Part shown: positions 42,620-51,956 of the stretch, piece by piece | Layout: each line of letters begins with the position of its first letter | How positions within the stretch are numbered: the stretch's first letter is position 1 | Assembly: GCA_014960805.1 (NCBI GenBank) | Contig: CP063163.1 | Coordinates: 3,125,001 to 3,189,000, forward strand | Reading direction: 5' to 3' | Length of the DNA: 64,000 nt | Source: Cytobacillus suaedae | GTDB lineage: Bacteria > Bacillota > Bacilli > Bacillales > Bacillaceae_L | Translations under genes and position numbers: made by a program | Notes under the pieces: generated by a model | Database searches by the model: none | What the model was told of the DNA's origin: nothing | Seen by the model: the letters and a program-made list of their open reading frames with translations, nothing else

Positions 42620-43427
42620 TCACCGCCTTATAAACTTTTACTAGTTTTTGAAGGATTCCTTCGATTTCATCAATCTTTACCATATTAGGTCCGTCAGATT
42701 TTGCATTATCAGGATCTTCGTGCACTTCCATAAATAACATATCTGCTCCCACTGCTAAGGCTGCTTTGGCAAGAGGTTCGACGTATTCACGATTACCATC
42801 AGTAGACGTGAGATTTCCTCCTGGTTTTTGAACACTATGTGTGGCATCAAAAACCACTGGATAACCGAATGTCTTCATTTCTATAATGTTCGTCATATCA
42901 ACGACTAAGTTGTTATATCCAAATGTATTCCCTCTCTCACATAAGAGAATGTTTGTATTTCCAGCTTCCTCAACTTTTGTAATAGCATTCTTCATATCTT
43001 TAGCAGATAGGAACTGTGCTTTTTTGATATTAATGGGTAGCCCCGTTTTTCCTGCTGCAAGTAGTAAATCTGTTTGTCTACAAAGAAAAGCAGGTATTTG
43101 AAGCATATCCACTACTTCTGCAGCTATCTCTGCTTGAAATGGTTCGTGGATATCTGTTACAACAGGTAGCTCTAGCTCATCCTTAACCTTTTTTAATATT
43201 CGCAGACCTTCCTCTAGTCCTGGACCTCTAAACGATGTAACGGACGTTCTGTTCGCTTTATCGAACGACGACTTAAAAATAAAAGGAATCCCAAGTCTTC
43301 CTGTAATTTCTTTCATTCTTTTAGCTACTTCCATTATTTGTGTTTCGGATTCAATTACACAAGGGCCTGCAATTAATGTAAACATATTACTATCAATCGT
43401 TAAATTTCCTACATTTATAGTATTCAA
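42585..43427 (-). CDS. kdsA: 3-deoxy-D-manno-octulosonate 8-phosphate synthase
   Basis: A 280-residue TIM-barrel synthase that condenses phosphoenolpyruvate with arabinose-5-P. The key motifs are all present: [55 protein letters not shown] and [12 protein letters not shown]. Cys23 in AGPC marks the metal-dependent class (Aquifex-like) rather than the Asn-containing metal-independent class of E. coli. Very unusual for a Gram-positive. Confidence 0.95.
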   Translation of the reverse strand: MNTINVGNLTIDSNMFTLIAGPCVIESETQIMEVAKRMKEITGRLGIPFIFKSSFDKANRTSVTSFRGPGLEEGLRILKKVKDELELPVVTDIHEPFQAEIAAEVVDMLQIPAFLCRQTDLLLAAGKTGLPINIKKAQFLSAKDMKNAITKVEEAGNTNILLCERGNTFGYNNLVVDMTNIIEMKTFGYPVVFDATHSVQKPGGNLTSTDGNREYVEPLAKAALAVGADMLFMEVHEDPDNAKSDGPNMVKIDEIEGILQKLVKVYKAVNEDVEQHSYSF

Positions 43428-43457
43428 AGTTATCTCCCTTTCTTATCTTAAATTTAT

Positions 43458-44207
43458 TTAATTTGTAACAGTAGATTTCTCCAAGTTTACCTTCATATAT
43501 TCTTCAACCTTCTTAATATCCTTAAGTGTATCAACTGAAATTGTTTTACAATGTGCGTTGATATAAAAAATGTCCTTACGGTTTTCGATAAATCGGAAAG
43601 AGTCATTCTCTTCAATTTTTTCAATTGGTCCCCTTGGTGTTTCGTGATAGTACTGAAGAGCACTCTTCGTAAAAGCTCCAACACCCACAAATTTCTGATA
43701 TGTATAATTCATTCCTCCTTTAGGAAATGGTATAGGACTTCGAGAAATGAAAAGACAAATTCCATCTTTATTAGTAACTATTTTTAAATTAGAGGTGTCA
43801 ACTACCTCAACGGGATCAGAAAAATCTGTCATAAGATTTGACACATAAAATGCATCTTTATCCAAATCTGTAGGAATGCATTTAACGATATCTCTAGCTT
43901 CTATAACAGGCTCATCACCATTTACCATTACATAGAGGTCAGCATCTATGTATTGTGATACTTCATATAGTCTTTCCGTTGCAGTATCATGCTTCTTGGA
44001 AGTCATAATCACTTTAGCCCCAAAGTCTTCACATACAGTTTTAATTTCTTCACTGTCAGTTGCTATATATACTTCATCAAAGCATTCGACTTCTTTAGAA
44101 TGTGTGTAAACCCACCATACCATTGGTTTTCCAAATATATTTGCTAATGGTTTGTTATAAAACCTTGTAGAACCACCTCTCGCTGGTATTACTCCAACTA
44201 TTCTCAT
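43458..44207 (-). CDS. kdsB: CMP-Kdo synthetase-like (KdsB, copy 1)
   Basis: A 249-residue cytidylyltransferase: GVIPARGGSTRFYNKPLANI at the N-terminus, VMVNGDEPVIEARDI and LFISRSPIPFP. It completes kdsD-kdsA-kdsC-kdsB within 3 kb. R-G-G in place of the usual R-x-x-S-T and the shortened loop differ from enterobacterial KdsB, so activity towards a Kdo derivative is possible. It overlaps the next gene by four bases (ATGA). Confidence 0.85.
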   Translation of the reverse strand: MRIVGVIPARGGSTRFYNKPLANIFGKPMVWWVYTHSKEVECFDEVYIATDSEEIKTVCEDFGAKVIMTSKKHDTATERLYEVSQYIDADLYVMVNGDEPVIEARDIVKCIPTDLDKDAFYVSNLMTDFSDPVEVVDTSNLKIVTNKDGICLFISRSPIPFPKGGMNYTYQKFVGVGAFTKSALQYYHETPRGPIEKIEENDSFRFIENRKDIFYINAHCKTISVDTLKDIKKVEEYMKVNLEKSTVTN

Positions 44208-45013
44208 ACTGATAACCTCTCATTCTCTATAAATAGTTTATCAAAATCTACTCTTTGGAAAACTTCCAATTTTCCACCGCGGGTTGCATTGTAAATTTTT
44301 ATTTTGTTTTGCTCTGCATACTTTTTAGCAGCTAAGAACGCTCTTGTTGAAACTTCTACATTAGGAATATATAAATCATCTTTATCAGTATTATATTTTT
44401 CGGTAAAGTAGTCTTTCACTGTCTTATCGAAAATAATTTCACCTTTATCGTTTACCATTTTACTGAAATTATGGTCAATACCTAATAAATAGATTTCTTT
44501 CATTCCCATGTATACTGCTATTTGAATGGCAGTGTATGCTACAGTATTTCCCCAGTATATCCCCTTAACAATATCGTCAGAGAATTTCGGTTCAACATTC
44601 CTATCTCCAAATTTAAATACATAATATTTAGCATTGTTAAACTGAATCTTATAATCTCTCGGAAAGTTTACTGGAAAAAATTTATTTTCTACTTTTAAAT
44701 TATTAATCTCTTCTCTACTTTTAAAAATTGTTTTATCATCTTCAGAGCAGTAATATGTTGGTCTCCATTCTGTTTGGTCAAATAAATAATAAATTCTATT
44801 AAAGGCAAACGTAACATCGTTTTTAAGCTTAGTAAGATCATCAATTGATAAACTCGGACCATTACCGATAATAAAACAACGTTTATTCAGATGGACATCT
44901 TTTAATTCTTTAATACTTTTTCCATTCTTAGAATAAGGAAATAGTAACTCATTTATAAATTTATTCGTAATATATATTGTTTTATTTATTGATCCTTTTA
45001 TACTTTTCAACAT
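44204..45013 (-). CDS. GNGPSL-domain protein, possible CMP-sugar transferase (b)
   Basis: A 269-residue relative of the protein at 39117-39962, with CFIIGNGPSLSIDDLTKL, TEWRPTYYCSED and MGMKEIYLLGIDHNF. It overlaps the stop of the upstream GT4 gene and the start of kdsB copy 1, so it is translated together with the CMP-Kdo synthetase. The layout parallels GT42 CMP-sialic acid transferases. I infer, without proof, that it transfers the CMP-activated ulosonate. Confidence 0.6.
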   Translation of the reverse strand: MLKSIKGSINKTIYITNKFINELLFPYSKNGKSIKELKDVHLNKRCFIIGNGPSLSIDDLTKLKNDVTFAFNRIYYLFDQTEWRPTYYCSEDDKTIFKSREEINNLKVENKFFPVNFPRDYKIQFNNAKYYVFKFGDRNVEPKFSDDIVKGIYWGNTVAYTAIQIAVYMGMKEIYLLGIDHNFSKMVNDKGEIIFDKTVKDYFTEKYNTDKDDLYIPNVEVSTRAFLAAKKYAEQNKIKIYNATRGGKLEVFQRVDFDKLFIENERLSV

Positions 45014-46188
45014 TAACCAACCTCAATTAGCCCATATATTTTCCTCATGATCACATCGGAACTATAACTTTTTAATAATTCACTTTTATCTTCTTTCAAA
45101 TATTCATACAAACATCTGTCTTCCAGCAAAGACACAACTCCTCTAAACAGTCCTTCTGGTGATGGTTCAACAAGTAAACCATTCTCTTTATTACGTATAA
45201 ATTCTTTTGGACCCATAGATTCTGCAACTACGACAGGTGTACTTAATGCTAAAGCTTCCAATACTGTTATAGATAAAGATTCTACTAGTGAGGGATGCAC
45301 GTATATATGTGCATGCTTTATATAAGGATAAGGATTAGTAATTGCCCCTAATAGAAAAATGTTATTTTCCAGGTTATAATCCATAATACACCTTTCAATT
45401 CCATCTCTTTCTGTACCTTCTCCTATTAGATACCACTTGACATCATAGCCATAATCTACTAACTTTTTACAGGAATGAACACAATTAATCATCCCTTTCT
45501 CTGGTGATAATCTGCCTATACTTAATAAAGTAACTCCCTTATTAAAGTTAATATTAATTGAGATTGTTTCATTAGCTTTTTGCAATATATCATTTTGGTT
45601 GATTATGTTAGGAATAGTAATAAGTTTTTGACTACTTTCGGGAATATTATTTTCTAACATTTCTTTACAACTCTCAGATACAGCTATTAACCTATCAAAC
45701 TTACTTAACACTTTGAGCCACCGGCTATTTTGATTCTGTGAGATATCATACGTCCCATGATGCCACCAAGTTACCTTGTTTGGTGAGTTAACTATATATC
45801 CAACAAAGTCAGAACATATTCCAACTCTATAAGCAATGGCACAGTCATATTTTTCATGTATTTTAAAAAGTGGTTTTGCAAGTGATATTGCTCTAACTCC
45901 AATTATTTTCTCTAATAAGAAAATAAATCTAAGAAATAACGCAAACCAATTACCTTCATTAATATTATTTAATATACATTGTTTAATTGGACCGAAAGCT
46001 TTTGACAAATCATAATAAATAATATTAACTTCTTTTGGTACTTCATTAGCATAATCACCAATTTCTTCAAAGAGGATTAGATCTACTTCATAAAAGTCAA
46101 AGTCTATGTTTTTAAGGACATTTACAAGAGAATTCTCAACCCCACCTACATTTAAATGACCGTTTACAATTAAAATTTTCTTTTTCAA
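45013..46188 (-). CDS. Glycosyltransferase family 4
   Basis: A 391-residue GT-B enzyme: ILIVNGHLNVGGVENSLVNV at the N-terminus, TLLSIGRLSPEKGM and VHPSLVESLSITVLEALALS with the EX7E donor motif. It resembles the GT at 49321-50520, which suggests old duplication. It is coupled by a one-base overlap to the GNGPSL gene after it. Confidence 0.85.
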   Translation of the reverse strand: MKKKILIVNGHLNVGGVENSLVNVLKNIDFDFYEVDLILFEEIGDYANEVPKEVNIIYYDLSKAFGPIKQCILNNINEGNWFALFLRFIFLLEKIIGVRAISLAKPLFKIHEKYDCAIAYRVGICSDFVGYIVNSPNKVTWWHHGTYDISQNQNSRWLKVLSKFDRLIAVSESCKEMLENNIPESSQKLITIPNIINQNDILQKANETISININFNKGVTLLSIGRLSPEKGMINCVHSCKKLVDYGYDVKWYLIGEGTERDGIERCIMDYNLENNIFLLGAITNPYPYIKHAHIYVHPSLVESLSITVLEALALSTPVVVAESMGPKEFIRNKENGLLVEPSPEGLFRGVVSLLEDRCLYEYLKEDKSELLKSYSSDVIMRKIYGLIEVG

Positions 46189-46258
46189 TTTTCAACCTCT
46201 CAATGAACCGATAACCTTTTACATTTACTTGAATATAAAACTAAAAGCTTAAAGGATA

Positions 46259-47278
46259 TCAGGTCTTAGATTTAGAACTTAATATTAAAGAATTGTAAAG
46301 TCTGGGCATTTTATATTTTATAAGTAGTATTGCAACCTTAGTCTTCCAAGATACTTTTGGTAGATTAAATCCCCTAAATATTTCTGTAACTTTAGGATGA
46401 CTCATTATATCTTTTATACAACTTATTCTATTGTCTATACTTTTTGGAGAAATCTGCCCTAAGGTATTTAATGTAAAATACAACATATTAACTTTTATTT
46501 GCCTAGAAAAGTCAAATTCATTTGTCTTATTGTTAAAATATTCTATTAACCTATCATTGATTTTTAAGTAATTACTCCACTTTTTGTTGTTATAGGTATT
46601 TGTTGTAGAATTTGGATTGTAGAAGTAATTATAGTAATGATGGTTCTTAAGATAGTAAAAATTATTTGCATGGAACATTATTTTTGAACCAAATATTGAA
46701 TCTTCACAGTAATGTATATCCTCATAGTAAAATAATTCATGAGCTATAAGGAATTCTAATTTAAACAAACATACCCAATTAGAAATAGTAGGAGGAAACT
46801 CAATATGTTCAAACATAATTAAACATTGAAAAAGTTCATTTTTTATGTCTTCCCTTGAATAATAACCTGACCGAATAGGTTGTGTTCGCTTGTCCTCGTA
46901 TTCATCAGATTTTTTTTTATAATCGCACATTATAAAATCTAATGTTAATTCTTCTGCCTTATGTACCATTTGCTTATACATATCTGGTTCTATCCAATCA
47001 TCTGAATCAACAAAACTTACGTACTTGCCTTTGGCCTTCTTAAGACCATCATTTCTAGCAGCTGACACTCTTGCATTTTTTTTGTGAATCACACTTATCC
47101 GCTGATCTTTCTGAACATACTCATTGCAAATCATCCCCGATTGATCAGTTGATCCATCATTAATAAGGATAATTTCAAAATCTTGAAAGGTTTGATTTAA
47201 TACACTATCAATACAACGCGACAGATATTTTTCCACATTATAAACTGGAATAATCACACTTATTGTTGGCAGCACCAT
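46259..47278 (-). CDS. Glycosyltransferase family 2
   Basis: A 339-residue GT-A enzyme of the EpsJ/CgeD type: ISVIIPVYNVEKYLSRCIDS, ILINDGSTDQSG and the metal-binding DSDD in VSFVDSDDWIEPD (about 90-98). The C-terminal region is basic and aromatic, probably membrane-associated. It lies 31 bases after the ABC flippase gene. Confidence 0.85.
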   Translation of the reverse strand: MVLPTISVIIPVYNVEKYLSRCIDSVLNQTFQDFEIILINDGSTDQSGMICNEYVQKDQRISVIHKKNARVSAARNDGLKKAKGKYVSFVDSDDWIEPDMYKQMVHKAEELTLDFIMCDYKKKSDEYEDKRTQPIRSGYYSREDIKNELFQCLIMFEHIEFPPTISNWVCLFKLEFLIAHELFYYEDIHYCEDSIFGSKIMFHANNFYYLKNHHYYNYFYNPNSTTNTYNNKKWSNYLKINDRLIEYFNNKTNEFDFSRQIKVNMLYFTLNTLGQISPKSIDNRISCIKDIMSHPKVTEIFRGFNLPKVSWKTKVAILLIKYKMPRLYNSLILSSKSKT

Positions 47279-47309
47279 CTCCCCCTTTCCCTATAAAAAC
47301 CAGATTCTA

Positions 47310-49094
47310 TCATATCGTTTGTTTTAGTTTATGTTGTGTCGAAAGTAGTTTTCCTTGGTCCACTTTAAAGACAATGTCACAATTTTCAATTGTACTTAAG
47401 CGATGGGCAATAATGATTAGTGTCTTTTCGCCTTTAAGTCCATCAATCGCTTTCATAATCTCCATTTCTGTCTCGTTATCTAAAGCTGAAGTTGCTTCAT
47501 CCAAAAAGATAATTTCTGGGTTGTGATACAAAGCTCTTGCAATTCCTATTCGTTGTCGTTGTCCTCCAGAGAGTCTAACTCCTCTTTCTCCAACCACTGT
47601 CTCTAAACCATCAGGAAGTGAATCTATAAATTCTTTTAACTGTGCATCTTCCATAGCTTTCTGAACTGCTAAATCATCTATATCCTTGTCTTCAATCCCA
47701 AATGCAATGTTTTTACGAACAGTTTCATCTGATAAGTAAATGGATTGTGGGATATAACCAATTTTATGTTTCCATATAGGTAGGAGTTCTTTTAGCTCTA
47801 TTCCATCTACAAAAACTCTACCTTTTTCTGGTTCTAATAGGCCTAATATGACATCGACAATAGTTGTTTTTCCCGCCCCAGATGTCCCAACAAAAGCTAC
47901 GGAACTTCCAATAGGTATTGTTAATGTTATATCTTTTATAGAATATTCCTTTTGATTTGGATAACGAAAAGATACACTTTCTAAATTTATTGAATGCAAG
48001 AAAGTCTTTTCATTACTATTAACCATTTCAGGTTTTAACATATAGTTTGAAGTTTCCTTTACTCTATTACTGTCAATTTTCTCAATTACTAGATCATTAA
48101 AGATTACTGACAATGCAGGTTGATTAAAACGAATAGATGTTAACAATGAAACAATTCGATTAATCGACGGCATAAGCCTAAATGCTGCCATAGCAAATAA
48201 TGACATGGTAGAAACTAATTTACTAGAATCAGAACCTTGGAAAACAAGAGTAACCATCATAATAAGAACAACTGCTACTAATAATGTCTCAATAAAAAAC
48301 CTTGGTACCTGATCTAGTATATTCTTATATACAGTATTATTTGCCAAGGTTTGACTCTGCTTATCATAAGCTTGAACAAAATATTGTTCTTTCCCTGAGA
48401 CCTTTACCTCTTTACTAGCCCCTAAACCTTGATTTATAGATTTAATTACCTCACGATTTACCCTTTGTTCTTCTGTCCCTAAAAAAGTAATCTTCTTGCG
48501 AAAAGTTTTTAAAAATATCATTACACTCGCAAGTAACAATGAACCAGCTATAAGTGTAGCTAACGGTGCTGTATAAACTAGTAATGTAACTATAGATATT
48601 ATGACTAAGATTTCAGTTAATAATTGAAAACCAGATAATACTATCCCACCAAATACCTTATTCACTTCACTATTAATATTCCTTAATAATTCAGAAGAGT
48701 TTCTTTCTAAGTGAAATGTATAAGGTTTTGTCAAATACTCTTTAAACATTTTTCTGGAAAGTTTTACTCTTTGGTTAAAAATGACTTTATATTGAACATA
48801 ATAAAATAGTAATAAATATGCATTTTTGATAATATAGACAAATAATAAAATAGCAACAGTAAATAAAATAAAGGCATTCAACGATTGAAAATTAAGTATT
48901 TCATATATTACTGACAAAATCGATTGTTCTTGGACAATAGTTGGATTTGTTATAATTCCAACAATTGGAATAATCAGCCCGATTCCTATTGTTTCGAAAA
49001 CCGCTGCAACGATCATCATTATAAATAGTAAAAAAAACTTTTTCTTATCTCTCTTATTTAAGAGGAACCTTAGTTTTTGTATTGTATCCTTCAA
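47310..49094 (-). CDS. ABC transporter, PglK-like lipid-linked oligosaccharide flippase
   Basis: A 594-residue half-transporter. The N-terminal region (LLNKRDKKKFFLLFIMMIV, then ETIGIGLIIPIVGII) is very similar to PglK-type flippases that turn lipid-linked glycans across the membrane. The ATPase has GTSGAGKTTIVDVILG, LSGGQRQR and IIFLDEATSALDNETEM. Since no Wzx/EpsK-type MATE flippase is visible in the window, it may perform that step. Preceded by three operator-like elements. Confidence 0.82.
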   Translation of the reverse strand: MKDTIQKLRFLLNKRDKKKFFLLFIMMIVAAVFETIGIGLIIPIVGIITNPTIVQEQSILSVIYEILNFQSLNAFILFTVAILLFVYIIKNAYLLLFYYVQYKVIFNQRVKLSRKMFKEYLTKPYTFHLERNSSELLRNINSEVNKVFGGIVLSGFQLLTEILVIISIVTLLVYTAPLATLIAGSLLLASVMIFLKTFRKKITFLGTEEQRVNREVIKSINQGLGASKEVKVSGKEQYFVQAYDKQSQTLANNTVYKNILDQVPRFFIETLLVAVVLIMMVTLVFQGSDSSKLVSTMSLFAMAAFRLMPSINRIVSLLTSIRFNQPALSVIFNDLVIEKIDSNRVKETSNYMLKPEMVNSNEKTFLHSINLESVSFRYPNQKEYSIKDITLTIPIGSSVAFVGTSGAGKTTIVDVILGLLEPEKGRVFVDGIELKELLPIWKHKIGYIPQSIYLSDETVRKNIAFGIEDKDIDDLAVQKAMEDAQLKEFIDSLPDGLETVVGERGVRLSGGQRQRIGIARALYHNPEIIFLDEATSALDNETEMEIMKAIDGLKGEKTLIIIAHRLSTIENCDIVFKVDQGKLLSTQHKLKQTI

Positions 49095-49149
49095 TTAATT
49101 CACACCCTGGTATTGTAACTTGATTTTATTTTATTTTATTCTCACGATT

Positions 49150-49165
49150 GTTCATTATAATGAAC
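49150..49165. promoter_or_regulatory. Candidate SinR-type operator, perfect palindrome
   Basis: GTTCATTATAATGAAC; the symmetry extends to 22 bases (49147-49168) without mismatch. It contains a TATAAT and lies 56 bases upstream of the flippase gene. Confidence 0.6.
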
Positions 49166-49211
49166 AATGTTATTAAAAAAAAGAAACTTCCGCTTATTTA
49201 TGAATAAATTT

Positions 49212-49227
49212 GTTCTATATAGATAAC
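49212..49227. promoter_or_regulatory. Weak SinR-type element
   Basis: GTTCTATATAGATAAC, one base off in the right arm, second of three elements in the gap 49095-49320. Confidence 0.4.
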
Positions 49228-49254
49228 ATCTACTAAAATAATAACCCACATCTT

Positions 49255-49270
49255 GTTCTTTTTAAAGCAC
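49255..49270. promoter_or_regulatory. Weak SinR-type element
   Basis: GTTCTTTTTAAAGCAC, one base off in the right arm. Spacing from 49150 to 49212 to 49255 is 62 and 43 bases. Confidence 0.4.
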
Positions 49271-49320
49271 ATTCGTTCGACACATATATACAATTTTCTA
49301 CTTTTTAAAAATTTTTTAAT

Positions 49321-50520
49321 CTATGAAATAACTTTATACAACTTATCAAGTTCATAGCTATTGCTATAATCCCTTTTACTAATATTATTAATTAAAGAAT
49401 TCTTTAGTTCTTGATTATGATAAAAATTCTCTATATCTTTAACTAGACCTTGAACACTTAAATCACAAATAACGCCTTCAATTCCATTCTCTAATTGGCT
49501 AGAAGCTGTTGGATAATTTGTAAGTAATATTGGTTTTCCTAAAATCATTGCTTCTGAAACGGTTACTGCCTTTCCTTCATATCTTGAAGGCTGAACGTAA
49601 AGATCACAATTCTTGATATATGGGTAAGGATTTGTTTTTTTTCCCAAAAGAATAAAACTATCTTTTAGATTATGCTCAGTTATCAAATCTTTTAGTTCTT
49701 TTTCAAATCCACCGTAACCAATAATGTACCATTTTATATCTTTAAGCCCTCTATCATGTAACCGTCTAAGTGCTTCAATTGCTAAATCAAATCCTTTAAC
49801 ATAAGAAAGTCTACCAACAGAGACAATTTTAAAGGTATTTGGATCAGAATCAAGAACTTCTAGGTTTTTCTCTGCCATCTTCTTTATAAATTCCGGTGAT
49901 GTTATATTTTCAACAACCATCACTTTTTCTTTTAAAATCGGATAAGCTGATAAGAACGATTCTTTACATGCATCTGATACAGAAGCAATATAATCAAATT
50001 TATCCCACACTTTTAAATCCAACTCATTATCAATCTCTAACTTACTATAATCTGTATGCACCCATGCAATTTTTTTCTTAGCTCTCACCTTATTTGCAAC
50101 AATATCATGTGGCCATGCATAACTTATCGCTACATCATACTCTTTTTCCAGTGTTGGTAATAAGAACGAGGAGTATTTTTGTGCTAACTGCATCTGAATA
50201 TAACCTGATCCTTCTTCTAGTTTTCTAGATTTGGATTTAATTTTTGCAATATACTTTGCTAGCACCCGAACTACAGCCAATGAATACTGTTTTTCTTTGA
50301 TACAAAGAGTAACAGGTTTTCGAAACACACTGTACATTGCAATTTCAGGCAACACAGTCACACTATTTGGAATTAGGTTCATAAACTCTCCAATATGGTG
50401 ATAAATTAATAAATCGATATTGTAATTAGTATAATCAAAGCTTTCTAACATATTAATTAAGCTTCTTTCGATTCCACCGATTTCCATGTTATATACTGCA
50501 ATCAAAATGTTTTTTTTCAT
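49321..50520 (-). CDS. Glycosyltransferase family 4
   Basis: A 399-residue GT-B enzyme: NILIAVYNMEIGGIERSLIN, IVSVGRLSYVKGFDLAIEAL and VQPSRYEGKAVTVSEAMILG. It is the last gene of the eps-like unit, and the 226-base gap after it holds the operators of the flippase unit. Donor unknown. Confidence 0.85.
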   Translation of the reverse strand: MKKNILIAVYNMEIGGIERSLINMLESFDYTNYNIDLLIYHHIGEFMNLIPNSVTVLPEIAMYSVFRKPVTLCIKEKQYSLAVVRVLAKYIAKIKSKSRKLEEGSGYIQMQLAQKYSSFLLPTLEKEYDVAISYAWPHDIVANKVRAKKKIAWVHTDYSKLEIDNELDLKVWDKFDYIASVSDACKESFLSAYPILKEKVMVVENITSPEFIKKMAEKNLEVLDSDPNTFKIVSVGRLSYVKGFDLAIEALRRLHDRGLKDIKWYIIGYGGFEKELKDLITEHNLKDSFILLGKKTNPYPYIKNCDLYVQPSRYEGKAVTVSEAMILGKPILLTNYPTASSQLENGIEGVICDLSVQGLVKDIENFYHNQELKNSLINNISKRDYSNSYELDKLYKVIS

Positions 50521-50544
50521 TTCCTACCTCACCTAATTGAAGTA

Positions 50545-51180
50545 TTATCCTTGAACCTTTTGTAGTCTAGTGTAATCATGTTGAAAAGTTCTTAGCTCTG
50601 TTTCTCTTTTATTCAGATAGATTGTATTTGACGGAACTGTCCCTTTTACAACACTACCAGCTGCAATCACTACATTATCTCCAATATGTGTATCTCTTAA
50701 AATGACAACATTGGAACCTATCCAAACGTTTTCACCAATCGTTACTTCCCCTCTTACTAAATGGTCAGATGTATTTTTTTTATAATTATGATCGTGATCA
50801 TTAATACAAACATTTGGCCCAATTTTAGTGTTTTTACCTATCGTAATTCGATTAACACAATTAATTGTACAATTATCATTAATAAAGACATTGTTCCCTA
50901 ATTGAAGAACACCATTATAATCAATACGTAAACTTGCATTTTTACGAATGAAGACAAATTTTCCAATATGAATCCTTGCCCTTTTATTAAAAACTTCTAT
51001 TTTACTATTTGACTGTAAAGAAAATATGGTTGTTTTTATGTTATTAAAATAAAGTATTTTAAAAAAGATACCTCTACCTATTCCTATCAAGTGTGAGATT
51101 TGCATTAATAAAGAAATGATGAGACCACGTTTTTTACTCTCAGAAAACAGAGTCTTGACAATTTTTTTTATCACATTCAC
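50545..51180 (-). CDS. Hexapeptide-repeat acyltransferase
   Basis: A 211-residue left-handed beta-helix acyltransferase. Imperfect hexapeptide repeats run from about residue 80 to 195 (INDNCTINCVNRITIGKN, IGENVWIGSNVVIL, IGDNVVIAAGSVVKG). His about 131 in NDHDHNY is the likely catalytic base. Probably O-acetylates a sugar of the EPS, comparable in role to EpsH-neighbour acetyltransferases. Confidence 0.82.
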   Translation of the reverse strand: MNVIKKIVKTLFSESKKRGLIISLLMQISHLIGIGRGIFFKILYFNNIKTTIFSLQSNSKIEVFNKRARIHIGKFVFIRKNASLRIDYNGVLQLGNNVFINDNCTINCVNRITIGKNTKIGPNVCINDHDHNYKKNTSDHLVRGEVTIGENVWIGSNVVILRDTHIGDNVVIAAGSVVKGTVPSNTIYLNKRETELRTFQHDYTRLQKVQG

Positions 51181-51197
51181 CGACTCCTTATTATTCG

Positions 51198-51932
51198 TTA
51201 CCGATATATTTTTCTTAATCTCGCTATATTATGGCCACCAATTACTTTTGATAGGTAAGCTTTTAGTTTTCCTTTTATCCTCACTTTTAGAGGAAGCCAA
51301 CTCTTATAAAAATGATGCATCGCATATGAGTTTTCAGTAATCAGTTTTTGACAATTTATATAATCATAGGGAGAAAAATAGGCTTGTGGATAAAACACGC
51401 CTAAACCTTCAATTTCTTGGTACTTACCGTCTGTTTTAAGTCCCAAACCCTCAAGCATCTTCGTAATGATAGCAACATTCGTCAAACTATTAATAGTACC
51501 GTCTTCCTTAAGAAACTTTTTATCCTTATAAGACTCAAGAAATTGTTTAATTAATACATTCCCTTTTTGAGCACCAATTGTGCTTGTTGCAATATAGTTT
51601 TCTTGTTCAAAGCCCCAAAAGGAAGGGTGATGTAATAAATCATTGAAAGATTTAAAAACTTCTACATCGGTATCTAAGTAAATACCGCCAAAGTGATATA
51701 AAGCATGTACTCTCACATAATCACTTACGAAAGCATATTTTCCTGAGTTGTATGCTTCTTTGACATATGAGTTTACATTTATATCAAAATTCGTTTCGTT
51801 CCATTCCACAATCTGATAATCTGGTAATTTCTCTTTCCAGCTTTCCATACACCCTTTAACAAGATCAGGTTTTTCTTTCCCACCAAACCAACAGTAATGT
51901 ATTGTTTTTGGGATGCTATTTGTAGAATTCAT
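51198..51932 (-). CDS. GT32-type glycosyltransferase with DXD motif
   Basis: A 244-residue enzyme of the capsular polysaccharide synthesis/OCH1 type. N-terminal PKTIHYCWFGGKEKPDL and KLPDYQIVEWNETNFDI, then the donor-binding HFGGIYLDTDVEVFKS with the DXD motif. It transfers a hexose to the growing repeat unit. It sits between the acyltransferase and the embedded SinR-like gene. Confidence 0.85.
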   Translation of the reverse strand: MNSTNSIPKTIHYCWFGGKEKPDLVKGCMESWKEKLPDYQIVEWNETNFDINVNSYVKEAYNSGKYAFVSDYVRVHALYHFGGIYLDTDVEVFKSFNDLLHHPSFWGFEQENYIATSTIGAQKGNVLIKQFLESYKDKKFLKEDGTINSLTNVAIITKMLEGLGLKTDGKYQEIEGLGVFYPQAYFSPYDYINCQKLITENSYAMHHFYKSWLPLKVRIKGKLKAYLSKVIGGHNIARLRKIYR

Positions 51933-51956
51933 TAGTTTACCTCTAACTTTCTACCT

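Noticed and set aside
36717..44207. KdsB-like genes as CMP-sialic or legionaminic acid synthetases
   Set aside because: The IPAR-x-x-STR start and the neighbouring kdsD, kdsA and kdsC favour Kdo; no NeuB or NeuC homologue is visible in the window.
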